From: a virus
Virus record (IMG/VR): IMGVR_UViG_3300020152_000052
Span: 1 to 29,130 of that record
DNA: 29,130 nucleotides
Direction: 5' to 3' (one strand)
Shown here: positions 22,697 through 27,833 of the stretch, piece after piece
How the letters are laid out: the number at the start of each line of letters is the position of its first letter
Numbering within the stretch: position 1 is the stretch's first letter
Position numbers and translations under genes: made by a program
Notes under the pieces: generated by a model
Seen by the model: only the letters and a program-made list of their open reading frames with translations
Told to the model about the DNA's origin: nothing
The model's database searches: none

Positions 22697-22864
22697 CTAG
22701 ATGCCCCAAAAAGAGTCATCCTTGTATTCGGGTGCGGCATTGATCCTCCAGGCGTTGAAGCGCTCCCAAAGCATCAGCCCTCCCCAGATAACTACTACCC
22801 AGAGAGTGCCGAACCCAATACAGGCCAGCACTGACATTGCGAATAATCCGTAGCTGTAATCCAT
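22697..22864 (-). CDS. Small membrane protein (55 aa)
   Basis: The product starts MDYSYGLFAMSVLACIGFGT and continues LWVVVIWGGLMLWERF, so one or two membrane spans cover residues about 6-32. The C-terminal tail is RINAAPEYKDDSFWGI. The ribosome site AAGGAG lies six bases before ATG. It sits between a small DNA-binding-type gene and the O-like gene. Function unknown; a frame in another register over the same bases (22716-22973) has no ribosome site and I take it as a shadow. Confidence 0.6.
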   Translation of the reverse strand: MDYSYGLFAMSVLACIGFGTLWVVVIWGGLMLWERFNAWRINAAPEYKDDSFWGI

Positions 22865-22874
22865 CACCGTCTCC

Positions 22875-22892
22875 TTTTGAGGGCCCTCTAAA
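22875..22892. repeat. GAGGGCCCTC palindrome, copy 1
   Basis: 18-bp near-palindrome with core GAGGGCCCTC (22879-22888), after the stop of the 67-aa gene. A second copy at 23101-23118 lies before the same gene. Confidence 0.6.
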
Positions 22893-22896
22893 TTTC

Positions 22897-23100
22897 CTAC
22901 TTACGGCTTCTGATGCCGTAGACCTTTGCAGGCGTCTTGCCTGTGTTCCTTCGTATTCGACTTGCCACACCATCCTTGACCAACCGAGCCGCTGCCTCTT
23001 CTTCCGTTAGCCCGTGCATCGCCGCATAGGCTTTCAGGACGCCAAGCTCCTTATCCGAAAGAAGGATTGGAACGTCCTCGTTCGGGCCCTTGTTGGTCAC
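22897..23100 (-). CDS. Small helical regulator-like protein (67 aa)
   Basis: The segment PILLSDKELGVLKAYAAMHG with LTEEEAAARLVKDGVASRI is a strand followed by two helices, as in ribbon-helix-helix proteins, and ends in a basic tail (RRNTGKTPAKVYGIRSRK). It may bind DNA; the family is not certain. The start is GTG, nine to ten bases after AGAGG within the palindrome at 23101-23118. It is bracketed by two copies of that palindrome. It occupies the place of lambda cII. Confidence 0.55.
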   Translation of the reverse strand: MTNKGPNEDVPILLSDKELGVLKAYAAMHGLTEEEAAARLVKDGVASRIRRNTGKTPAKVYGIRSRK

Positions 23101-23118
23101 TTTAGAGGGCCCTCTTAG
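23101..23118. repeat. GAGGGCCCTC palindrome, copy 2 (overlaps ribosome site)
   Basis: Core AGAGGGCCCTCT (23104-23115) is a perfect 12-bp palindrome between the stop of the 75-aa gene and the GTG of the 67-aa gene. As RNA hairpin it would hide the only candidate ribosome site of the latter. Confidence 0.6.
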
Positions 23119-23342
23119 GCTGCAAGACGGGCCATTTGTGGGGCTTCGTTTTCGATCATGTTTCCTACAGAATTCATGTCACCAAAGAGAACACGGGCGG
23201 CTTGCTCAAGTAACAGCTCACGAATAAGCGCGGCCTTCTGTTCTCCTGTGTAGGCAACCAGAGCGTCGAGCAACTGTGCCTCGGCGTCGTTGAGACGAAC
23301 CTTGACAACGTTGTCTCGAATCTTGCTGGGGTCTGCGTACAT
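23115..23342 (-). CDS. Ribbon-helix-helix protein (Arc/CopG-like)
   Basis: 75-aa protein. DNVVKVRLNDAEAQLLDALV followed by AYTGEQKAALIRELLLEQA (residues 10-48) is a clear ribbon-helix-helix: one basic strand and two helices. The tail contains FGDMNSVGNMIENEAPQMARL. Such proteins dimerise and bind DNA through the strand. It is first after the tandem terminators downstream of cro, the cII position, and so is a candidate early regulator. Confidence 0.7.
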   Translation of the reverse strand: MYADPSKIRDNVVKVRLNDAEAQLLDALVAYTGEQKAALIRELLLEQAARVLFGDMNSVGNMIENEAPQMARLAA

Positions 23343-23391
23343 GGTTTTTCCTGTTTCCTAGGGTTGAGTTAAATGAAAAGTGCTACGTATA

Positions 23392-23413
23392 AAAAAGCCC
23401 CGAAGGGCAATCT
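23392..23413 (-). terminator. Intrinsic terminator 2 after cro-like gene
   Basis: Minus-strand GCCC / GGGC with a TTCG loop followed by TTTTTT. It is the second of a tandem pair between the Cro-like gene and the next early gene, comparable to tR1 of lambda. Confidence 0.75.
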
Positions 23414-23423
23414 CACGGAAATC

Positions 23424-23442
23424 CGAGTCTTGATGAACTCGG
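23424..23442. repeat. CCGAGT / ACTCGG inverted repeat between the terminators
   Basis: CCGAGT, eight bases, ACTCGG on the plus strand: two ACTCGG boxes facing each other, located between the tandem terminators. The same box is in the repeated gene-leader elements, but here it lacks the AGAAAGGA partner and a start codon. Confidence 0.4.
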
Positions 23443-23449
23443 TTGAGAA

Positions 23450-23473
23450 TAAAAAGGCAGGCCGGAGCCTGCG
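23450..23473 (-). terminator. Intrinsic terminator 1 after cro-like gene
   Basis: Minus-strand GCAGGC / GCCTGC stem with TCCG loop, followed by CTTTTTATT. It would end the short cro transcript unless early antitermination occurs. Confidence 0.8.
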
Positions 23474-23539
23474 TAAGCAGCTTGACTCGACCGTTCAGGG
23501 GAAAACGGTGGGAGGAGATGAGCAAGCTGAGGTGGTTGT

Positions 23540-23860
23540 TCATTCAGGTTTCCTGCGTCCAGCATCAGAGGCGCGGCGACCATATTTGGATCTACGCTTA
23601 TCACCATCTACAACAGGAGGCCAGATGTCAGGTCTAAGAGATTCGCGCGGAACAGCGCCTTTGGAGTTCTCGTCCAACAGTCGGCATAAAGCGCCGTCTA
23701 TCAGCGTTATCTTTTGGTCTTTCTTCCACTTGTATAGGATTTTCCGCAGGTATCCTGGAGAGGTCTTGCATGCATACGCGTATAGCGTACGGTCATGAAC
23801 CGGCAGACTGTGGTAGTAATTCCAGAGCAGTTCGAATGTGGGGTAATTTTGATTTTCCAT
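23540..23860 (-). CDS. Cro-like repressor (YdaS/Cro-type HTH)
   Basis: 106-aa protein. LYAYACKTSPGYLRKILYKW (residues 26-45) is the helix-turn-helix. It is followed by ITLIDGALCRLLDENSKGAV and PRESLRPDIWPPV, a C-terminal signature of Cro/YdaS-type phage regulators. The tail is Arg/Lys-rich. It is divergent from the repressor gene with only 17 bases between start codons. A promoter with TTGACA, 17 bp, TAAACT places the start of RNA at or next to the ATG, and no ribosome site is visible, so the mRNA is probably leaderless. Confidence 0.72.
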   Translation of the reverse strand: MENQNYPTFELLWNYYHSLPVHDRTLYAYACKTSPGYLRKILYKWKKDQKITLIDGALCRLLDENSKGAVPRESLRPDIWPPVVDGDKRRSKYGRRASDAGRRKPE

Positions 23861-23868
23861 GAGAGAGG

Positions 23869-23897
23869 AGTTTACCTATGGGTAAAGTCGATGTCAA
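23869..23897 (-). promoter_or_regulatory. Early leftward promoter (PR-equivalent)
   Basis: Minus strand TTGACA (23892-23897), 17 bp, TAAACT (23869-23874). One operator lies in the spacer and another just upstream of the -35 box. The first transcribed base should be within one or two bases of the Cro-like ATG at 23860. Confidence 0.75.
23871..23886. promoter_or_regulatory. Repressor operator O3
   Basis: TTTACCTATGGGTAAA, a perfect 6+6 inverted repeat around TATG. It overlaps the repressor start codon (23878) and lies in the spacer of the leftward early promoter. Confidence 0.75.
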
Positions 23898-24372
23898 TAC
23901 CTCTGGGTCAATTACTTTCAGGTACAACTTGGGGCACTATCACGGCATGGTAAATAGCAGCCCAGAGAACAAGTTCGAGTACCGCCGCAAGAAGCTCAGG
24001 GAATTAATCTCCACGCACTATGGTGGAGTGGATGCAAAGCTGGCGGAACGGATCGGAGCAGATCCTTCGTATATATCCCGTTGCCTATACCCAGAAGGTA
24101 AAGCTGGTAAAAAGAACATCGGTGAAGGGATGGTCGAGAAAATAGAGGCGGTACATCCTGGCTGGTTCCAGAATGTTTACCTGCGCCAGCTATCCCACTT
24201 CTTTATGGGTATGAGCCAGGAGCATCAAGACGACCTGCTCAAGCTAGCCAACCAGCTCTACTCGATAGACAACCCTGATGATCGGATTGCCAATCCATTT
24301 CCTCGCAAGGAGCCATGGGTAGATACAGAGAAAGAATCGAAGAAGGATACCCAAGAGGTATCAGAGAAATAG
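23878..24372 (+). CDS. CI-like prophage repressor, short form without peptidase domain
   Basis: 164-aa DNA-binding protein. Residues 36-97 (YRRKKLRELISTHYGGVDAK, LAERIGADPSYISRCL, GEGMVEKIEAVHPGWF) form a lambda-type HTH domain of the kind that ends with a conserved HPGWF-like segment. The C-terminal 65 residues are Asp/Glu/Lys-rich and contain no S24 (Ser-Lys) peptidase motif, so RecA-stimulated self-cleavage is not expected. The start at 23878 has a strong site, AGAGGAG, seven bases upstream; Met24 (23947) is an alternative. An operator overlaps the start codon, suggesting autoregulation. Both flanking promoters carry operator pairs. It is followed by a strong terminator. Confidence 0.75.
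   Translation: MGKVDVNTSGSITFRYNLGHYHGMVNSSPENKFEYRRKKLRELISTHYGGVDAKLAERIGADPSYISRCLYPEGKAGKKNIGEGMVEKIEAVHPGWFQNVYLRQLSHFFMGMSQEHQDDLLKLANQLYSIDNPDDRIANPFPRKEPWVDTEKESKKDTQEVSEK
23896..23911. promoter_or_regulatory. Repressor operator O4
   Basis: AATACCTCTGGGTCAA, an imperfect copy of the operator, 25 bp from O3 and overlapping the -35 region of the leftward promoter, inside the start of the repressor coding frame. Confidence 0.6.
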
Positions 24373-24404
24373 CAGCAGCTTAACCAGCCAAATTCCAGAC
24401 TCCA

Positions 24405-24432
24405 CTCATGGGCCATCGTGCCCATTTTTTTC
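24405..24432 (+). terminator. Intrinsic terminator after repressor gene
   Basis: Plus-strand ATGGGC / GCCCAT (perfect) with a six-base loop, followed by TTTTTTT. It separates the repressor transcript from the rightward early promoter. The remaining gap to 24526 holds no gene; it is U/A-rich. Confidence 0.9.
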
Positions 24433-24526
24433 GTCTGCACTTCCTTGCCGCCATTACCCACAAGTAGTTCATGTCCAGCCGTAGATCTTTCGGCCTAGCA
24501 ATCTTTTTTCTATCTTTTATGAATTA

Positions 24527-24542
24527 TTTACCTATGGGTATT
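24527..24542. promoter_or_regulatory. Repressor operator O1
   Basis: TTTACCTATGGGTATT: same 12-bp core (TACCTATGGGTA) as O3, ending in the -35 box of the rightward promoter. Confidence 0.75.
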
Positions 24543-24569
24543 GACATAGCATTTACCTGTGGGTATAGT
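24541..24569 (+). promoter_or_regulatory. Early rightward promoter (PL-equivalent)
   Basis: TTGACA (24541-24546), 17 bp, TATAGT (24564-24569), close to sigma70 consensus. Operators O1 and O2 sit exactly as in the leftward promoter. RNA should begin near 24576. Confidence 0.85.
24552..24567. promoter_or_regulatory. Repressor operator O2
   Basis: TTTACCTGTGGGTATA in the spacer of the rightward promoter, 25 bp from O1. Confidence 0.75.
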
Positions 24570-24575
24570 TGCACC

Positions 24576-25104
24576 ATCAACTAAGCAATCAGTTGACTAG
24601 CAACAAGTGACCCACCGACGAGAGATGAGCCGTAGCGAAGGGTCAGCAACAGGGAGACTCACCTGACTTGTACTGAAAAGCCGAAGCCTTATTGGATAAG
24701 CGAAGTAGGTGGCTAGAAATGGTAAGCAGTAGAGGCAAGCAACAAGCCAAAGTGAGCGCGAAGCTCCTGACGGGTTGGCACCTATCGGGAGTAATTCACA
24801 GCAGCGTAGACAGACCTAAGCGAGGGTGCTGCGGGAGGGAACAAGCGGGGCTGGCAGATCGGCTGGCAAGCGCAATCCTGAAGATGTTTAGCGAAATTGC
24901 CAAGTTTCGCGGGGGCTTGCCCCTACTGCTTATCAGGTAGCAGTCAGTAGTGGAGTAGGAGCGGCCTAGCGAATGGATCTAGGAGCAAGGGCGTGCGAGG
25001 TGCAGCCCAACTTCTCGGAAACGAGAACGGGCGTGGGCGAATAGGCGACGAAAGAAGCCCCGCTGAACTAAAGCCAGCAATTCCGACTGGCCTCCTACTC
25101 CAGT
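24576..25104 (+). ncRNA. Large structured early leader RNA (about 530 nt), unassigned class
   Basis: Gene-free stretch beginning at the rightward promoter. Successive helices are seen: TCAACT / AGTTGA (24577-24596); ACAAGT / ACTTGT (24603 with 24671) enclosing GACCC / GGGTC and CAGG / CCTG as a junction; AGCC / GGCT (24679 with 24714) enclosing CTTAT / ATAAG; GAGC / GCTC with a GCGAA loop (24754-24766); GCAGC / GCTGC (24801-24832); GCGAAA / TTTCGC (24891-24910); ACTGCT / AGCAGT (24925-24944); TTCTCG / CGAGAA with a GAAA tetraloop (25012-25027) extended by GCCC / GGGC; and a long closing helix GGAGTAGGAG / CTCCTACTCC plus GCC / GGC (24952-24966 with 25089-25101). Joining segments are purine-rich. 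The one frame inside (24692-24940) has no ribosome site. No terminator follows, so it may be a leader of the operon or be processed. Confidence 0.65.
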
Positions 25105-25140
25105 ATTGATTGAGAAACGCGGGATTTTGTTTATTAGGTC

Positions 25141-25176
25141 ACTCGGTTGATTGGCTGAGTGCAGAAAGGAAGCAAC
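25141..25176 (+). promoter_or_regulatory. Repeated gene-leader element, copy d
   Basis: ACTCGG, 16 nt, AGAAAGGA, 6 nt, GTG (25177). It also can pair ACTCGG with CTGAGT within the 16-nt spacer. Confidence 0.75.
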
Positions 25177-25422
25177 GTGGAATGGATTAGCGTAAACGAA
25201 CGACTGCCGGACGAGTTCGAGTCTGTGCTTGCCTGCGCTCGGCTTGATGGCGACACCAAGTACAGCGTGGGAGAGGCGTTTTGGTCTCGCGGCTGGAGTT
25301 CGGTCAGAACCTACGACGCGCTAGATGATGTGACCCATTGGATGCCGTTGCCACCATTGCCTGATGTTCTGCAACCCAACCAGTTTACCGAGCAACAAAA
25401 TGTACAAAAGGAGCAGTTATGA
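25177..25422 (+). CDS. DUF551 family protein (first copy)
   Basis: 81-aa protein. MEWISVNERLPDEFESVLAC at the start and DDVTHWMPLPPLPD near residues 52-65 are the two hallmark segments of DUF551, frequent in phages and of unknown function. The GTG start is fixed by the leader element and by the identical MEWISVN start of the second copy (26923); a longer frame from 25159 would add residues translated from the ribosome site. The C-terminal tail is Gln/Asn-rich. The stop overlaps the next ATG (ATGA). Confidence 0.78.
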   Translation: MEWISVNERLPDEFESVLACARLDGDTKYSVGEAFWSRGWSSVRTYDALDDVTHWMPLPPLPDVLQPNQFTEQQNVQKEQL

Positions 25423-25751
25423 ACTCCCCTCTCACTACTACAGAACACGAACAGATGAATGAGCGGTATGCCGAAGTGATTCCGCTAGAGCGTCACATTG
25501 AGCAAAAGCGCAACCTGTTCATAGGCGAAATCATGGATGCCATGCGTGAACATCGCTTATCCGAGTTCCATGACGAGTCCTGGGAATTTGCTGATGAGGC
25601 CGCTGCGATTCTCTGTGATGACGAGGACGATAAAGAAGGCAGATTGAACGACTTGCATTTCAGAACATGCATGAAGGTAGCTGAGTGGATAGCAGATAAC
25701 CCAAAGGGCATGTACGAGCGTATGGCTCTGAAGAAATTGGGAATGGCTTAA
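25419..25751 (+). CDS. Hypothetical acidic phage protein (110 aa)
   Basis: Not recognised. It is a mostly helical, charged protein with IEQKRNLFIGEIMDAMREHR (residues about 27-46), an acidic CDDEDDKEGRLND stretch and a C-terminal helix (CMKVAEWIADNPKGMYERMA). AAAGGAG lies five bases before ATG; the gene is coupled to the DUF551 gene by ATGA and followed closely by the next gene. Confidence 0.65.
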   Translation: MNSPLTTTEHEQMNERYAEVIPLERHIEQKRNLFIGEIMDAMREHRLSEFHDESWEFADEAAAILCDDEDDKEGRLNDLHFRTCMKVAEWIADNPKGMYERMALKKLGMA

Positions 25752-25761
25752 GGAGGGAATG

Positions 25762-26019
25762 ATGAGCGAGAAGAGCAAATACGCAGAAACTCTGAATGCC
25801 TTAGTTGATATGCAAAGTTCTGTTGCCTACGCCGTAAGAAGGCAAACTTTGATCAATGCAGAGCAAGCGATTGTTGAATTAGAGCAACAGCGGGACGAAC
25901 TTCTAGCAGCAGCTAGAGCGGTAGTTGGATTAGCAACTGTGCATTTCCCTGGCTATCACCTTCCGTCTATTGCCATCAAGCAATGTGAAGAAGCCATCGC
26001 CAAGGTTGAATCCAAATGA
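25762..26019 (+). CDS. Small coiled-coil phage protein (85 aa)
   Basis: Helical protein with AEQAIVELEQQRDELLAAAR (residues about 35-54), a pattern common in short phage proteins of unknown role, then a HFPGYHLPSIAIKQCEEAI end. Two ATGs are adjacent (25759 and 25762); the second has the better distance (five bases) from AGGAGG. The stop overlaps the next start (ATGA). Confidence 0.6.
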   Translation: MSEKSKYAETLNALVDMQSSVAYAVRRQTLINAEQAIVELEQQRDELLAAARAVVGLATVHFPGYHLPSIAIKQCEEAIAKVESK

Positions 26020-26216
26020 TCTTCCAACCTAGACACAAGCCCTGCCCTTCCTGTCAACAACTCTGTGAGCCTAGAACTGTTAGGTGCAAGTGGTGTGGAG
26101 ATTGGTTCATAGCTGATTGGAACAAGGGAGATAAGAAGATAAGCCCTATTCCTACAGGGTTAATGATTGGTTATTTGGGTGATAGAGCGCTAAGCCAACC
26201 AAAAGAAGCTGCTTAG
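26016..26216 (+). CDS. Small zinc-ribbon protein (66 aa)
   Basis: Two Cys pairs, CPSC at residues 10-13 and CKWC at about 24-27, with CE between them, form a compact zinc ribbon. They are followed by GDWFIADWNKGDKK. It probably binds nucleic acid or a protein partner; the function is unknown. It is coupled to the preceding gene by ATGA and ends 13 bases before the next leader element. Confidence 0.55.
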   Translation: MIFQPRHKPCPSCQQLCEPRTVRCKWCGDWFIADWNKGDKKISPIPTGLMIGYLGDRALSQPKEAA

Positions 26217-26229
26217 GGAAGATTTTGTT

Positions 26230-26265
26230 ACTCGGTAAACGAGCTAATTGCAGAAAGGAAACATC
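26230..26265 (+). promoter_or_regulatory. Repeated gene-leader element, copy e
   Basis: ACTCGG, 16 nt, AGAAAGGA, 6 nt, ATG (26266). Around the box, TTAC TCG GTAA is a short perfect inverted repeat, and CTCG / CGAG can form a hairpin. Confidence 0.75.
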
Positions 26266-26490
26266 ATGAAATTTGAGAATCACGAAGCATTTTTTGAGAG
26301 CTGTGGAGCTTACAGCGTAAGAGCCGAACTGCCAGAGGCGGGTATTCAAGTGAGCATCGAGGAAATGTACAGCCACTTCAAAGAAAGGCTGCTCGATGAA
26401 CTAGCCGCCGAGCACTACATGAAGAAAGAGAAATACGGTCGCCGCAGGGCAGACACTTCCATGAGGAAACAAAATGAACAATCAGCCTAG
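26266..26490 (+). CDS. Hypothetical phage protein (74 aa)
   Basis: Not recognised. MKFENHEAFFESCGAYSVRA opens the protein, and a helical EEMYSHFKERLLDELAAEHY and a basic tail (KKEKYGRRRADTSMRKQ) follow. The ATG at 26266 is set by the leader element; an earlier in-frame start (26248) lies inside that element. It overlaps the next gene by 17 bases. Confidence 0.6.
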   Translation: MKFENHEAFFESCGAYSVRAELPEAGIQVSIEEMYSHFKERLLDELAAEHYMKKEKYGRRRADTSMRKQNEQSA

Positions 26491-26686
26491 AAAAACTGAG
26501 TTCGTGGATTGGCTGATTTTCATCTCCATGGTGATTGTTGGGCTGTTAGAGATATTCGTGAAAGGTTCAGTGCTTTCAGGCTCCCTTGTTCTGCTACTTG
26601 GATGTCTTGGTCTGTCTCTGCTGATTGGCAAGGTTTGGATGGGGCGAAGGATCGACCAGCTTTCAAACCGAACCCAAGTTGATTAG
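26474..26686 (+). CDS. Small two-span membrane protein (70 aa)
   Basis: Two hydrophobic helices are seen at residues about 12-29 (WLIFISMVIVGLLEIFV) and 32-52 (VLSGSLVLLLGCLGLSLLIG), followed by a basic cytoplasmic tail. GAGGAAAC precedes ATG. It is translated from within the end of the previous gene. The role is unknown; candidates are superinfection exclusion or another lysogeny-associated membrane function. Confidence 0.6.
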   Translation: MNNQPRKTEFVDWLIFISMVIVGLLEIFVKGSVLSGSLVLLLGCLGLSLLIGKVWMGRRIDQLSNRTQVD

Positions 26687-26729
26687 CACAGTAGCCAAAT
26701 AAACAAACTCAAGCTCTATGGAGGTACAC

Positions 26730-26900
26730 ATGAAAAGAAAACTACTAAAGCTCTATGTGAATAACTTTCCAAGTGGATTCTTGATACGCGTTAAGGCAAG
26801 AAACTCTATCAGACGAGATAGCAGGGGTGAGATTAAGCGTAACTGGATGTTTGAAGGAAACCGGACGGATTTTGTACATCAGTTCGGGCTTCGTGGATAA
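26730..26900 (+). CDS. Small basic protein (56 aa)
   Basis: MKRKLLKLYVNNFPSGFLIR begins a very basic protein with many Arg/Lys/Asn and an ending WMFEGNRTDFVHQFGLRG. GGAGG lies five bases before the ATG at 26730, so the in-frame ATG four codons earlier is less likely. It may bind nucleic acid, but no motif is recognised. Confidence 0.5.
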   Translation: MKRKLLKLYVNNFPSGFLIRVKARNSIRRDSRGEIKRNWMFEGNRTDFVHQFGLRG

Positions 26901-26922
26901 CGGATTGCAGAAAGGATAAATC

Positions 26923-27297
26923 GTGGAATGGATCAGCGTAAATGACCGCCTACCAATCACGGAAGAAATGATGGGTAGTGATTGTTTCAAGACTGTAGAT
27001 GTAATCGCCTATGACGGTGAGCGGGTCATGCCTGCCACGTTCGAAGCTGGCAACACCCTGAAATTCTGGTGCAGGTTTTCCAATACAGGATATGACTTCA
27101 CTCATTGGATGCCATTACCACTTGGGCCTAATGAGCAACTACCTGATGGAAGAGATTTTCACAAGATTATCCAACTGCTGCGCTCTGATAAAAACGTGAC
27201 TCGCGGTACTGCGGAAAGAGCTGCTGAGGCTATTGAGTTTTTGTTAGCACCACGCAGCAGGAAACTGACGAAATCGACCCATGAGCGCATGTTATAG
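26923..27297 (+). CDS. DUF551 family protein (second copy)
   Basis: 124-aa paralogue of the gene at 25177. It begins MEWISVNDRLPITEE and has YDFTHWMPLPLGP at about residues 58-70, the same two hallmark segments. It carries an extra C-terminal approximately 50 residues (DFHKIIQLLRSDKNVTRGTA), a helical extension absent from the first copy. The GTG start follows AGAAAGGA by six bases as in the leader elements, but the ACTCGG box is missing because that place is occupied by the end of the previous gene. Confidence 0.78.
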   Translation: MEWISVNDRLPITEEMMGSDCFKTVDVIAYDGERVMPATFEAGNTLKFWCRFSNTGYDFTHWMPLPLGPNEQLPDGRDFHKIIQLLRSDKNVTRGTAERAAEAIEFLLAPRSRKLTKSTHERML

Positions 27298-27314
27298 ACA
27301 GCAACGGAGAAATC

Positions 27315-27833
27315 ATGACTGACAAAACACATTACAGAAAAGCGTTTGACTCTCCCTACTTGAGCAGCGCAGACATTGTTGAGCCAACCGTATTCACCAT
27401 CCGCGAGGTTCGGCTTGAGCCAGACCAGACCAAGAAAACAAAGGATCTGTTTAACACAGCCTACTTTCAGGAAAAAGAGATTCGCCCTGGTGAAAAGCTG
27501 AAGCCAATGATTCTCAACGCCACGAACAGCAAGACGATGAAGGCGCTGACCAATTCCCCATTTATTGATGATTGGCGAGGCGTAAGAGTCACGATCTATG
27601 TTGACCATAACGTGAGGTTCGGCAAAGAGACTTTGGAAGGCTTACGCATCAGCCCACACGTTCCGGAGCGCAAGCAACTCACGCCCAAGAACGAGAAGCA
27701 ATGGAATCTGGCTAAGGCCGCATACAAGCGCGATGGGAACTTAGTTTCAGTGCTGGCGCGGGTTGATATGTCGCCAGAACATCAGAAACAGCTTATTGCT
27801 GAATGCGAAGCGAAAGAGGAAGTCACTGAATGA
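27315..27833 (+). CDS. Conserved phage protein next to exonuclease (172 aa)
   Basis: HYRKAFDSPYLSSADIVEPT at the start and MILNATNSKTMKALTNSPF, then DDWRGVRVTIYVDHNVRFGK (residues about 74-115) are a pattern found in proteins encoded directly before YqaJ-type exonucleases. The beta-rich core and partnership suggest a role in the recombination module, possibly single-strand binding or annealing, but no motif proves it. CGGAG lies five bases before ATG; the stop overlaps the exonuclease start (ATGA). Confidence 0.6.
   Translation: MTDKTHYRKAFDSPYLSSADIVEPTVFTIREVRLEPDQTKKTKDLFNTAYFQEKEIRPGEKLKPMILNATNSKTMKALTNSPFIDDWRGVRVTIYVDHNVRFGKETLEGLRISPHVPERKQLTPKNEKQWNLAKAAYKRDGNLVSVLARVDMSPEHQKQLIAECEAKEEVTE

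Noticed and set aside
23373-23798. 141-codon plus-strand frame opposite cro and the terminators
   Set aside because: It reads through two terminators and antisense to the Cro-like gene and has no ribosome site.
24692-24940. 82-codon plus-strand frame inside the early leader
   Set aside because: No ribosome site, crosses several perfect helices, composition unlike neighbouring phage proteins.
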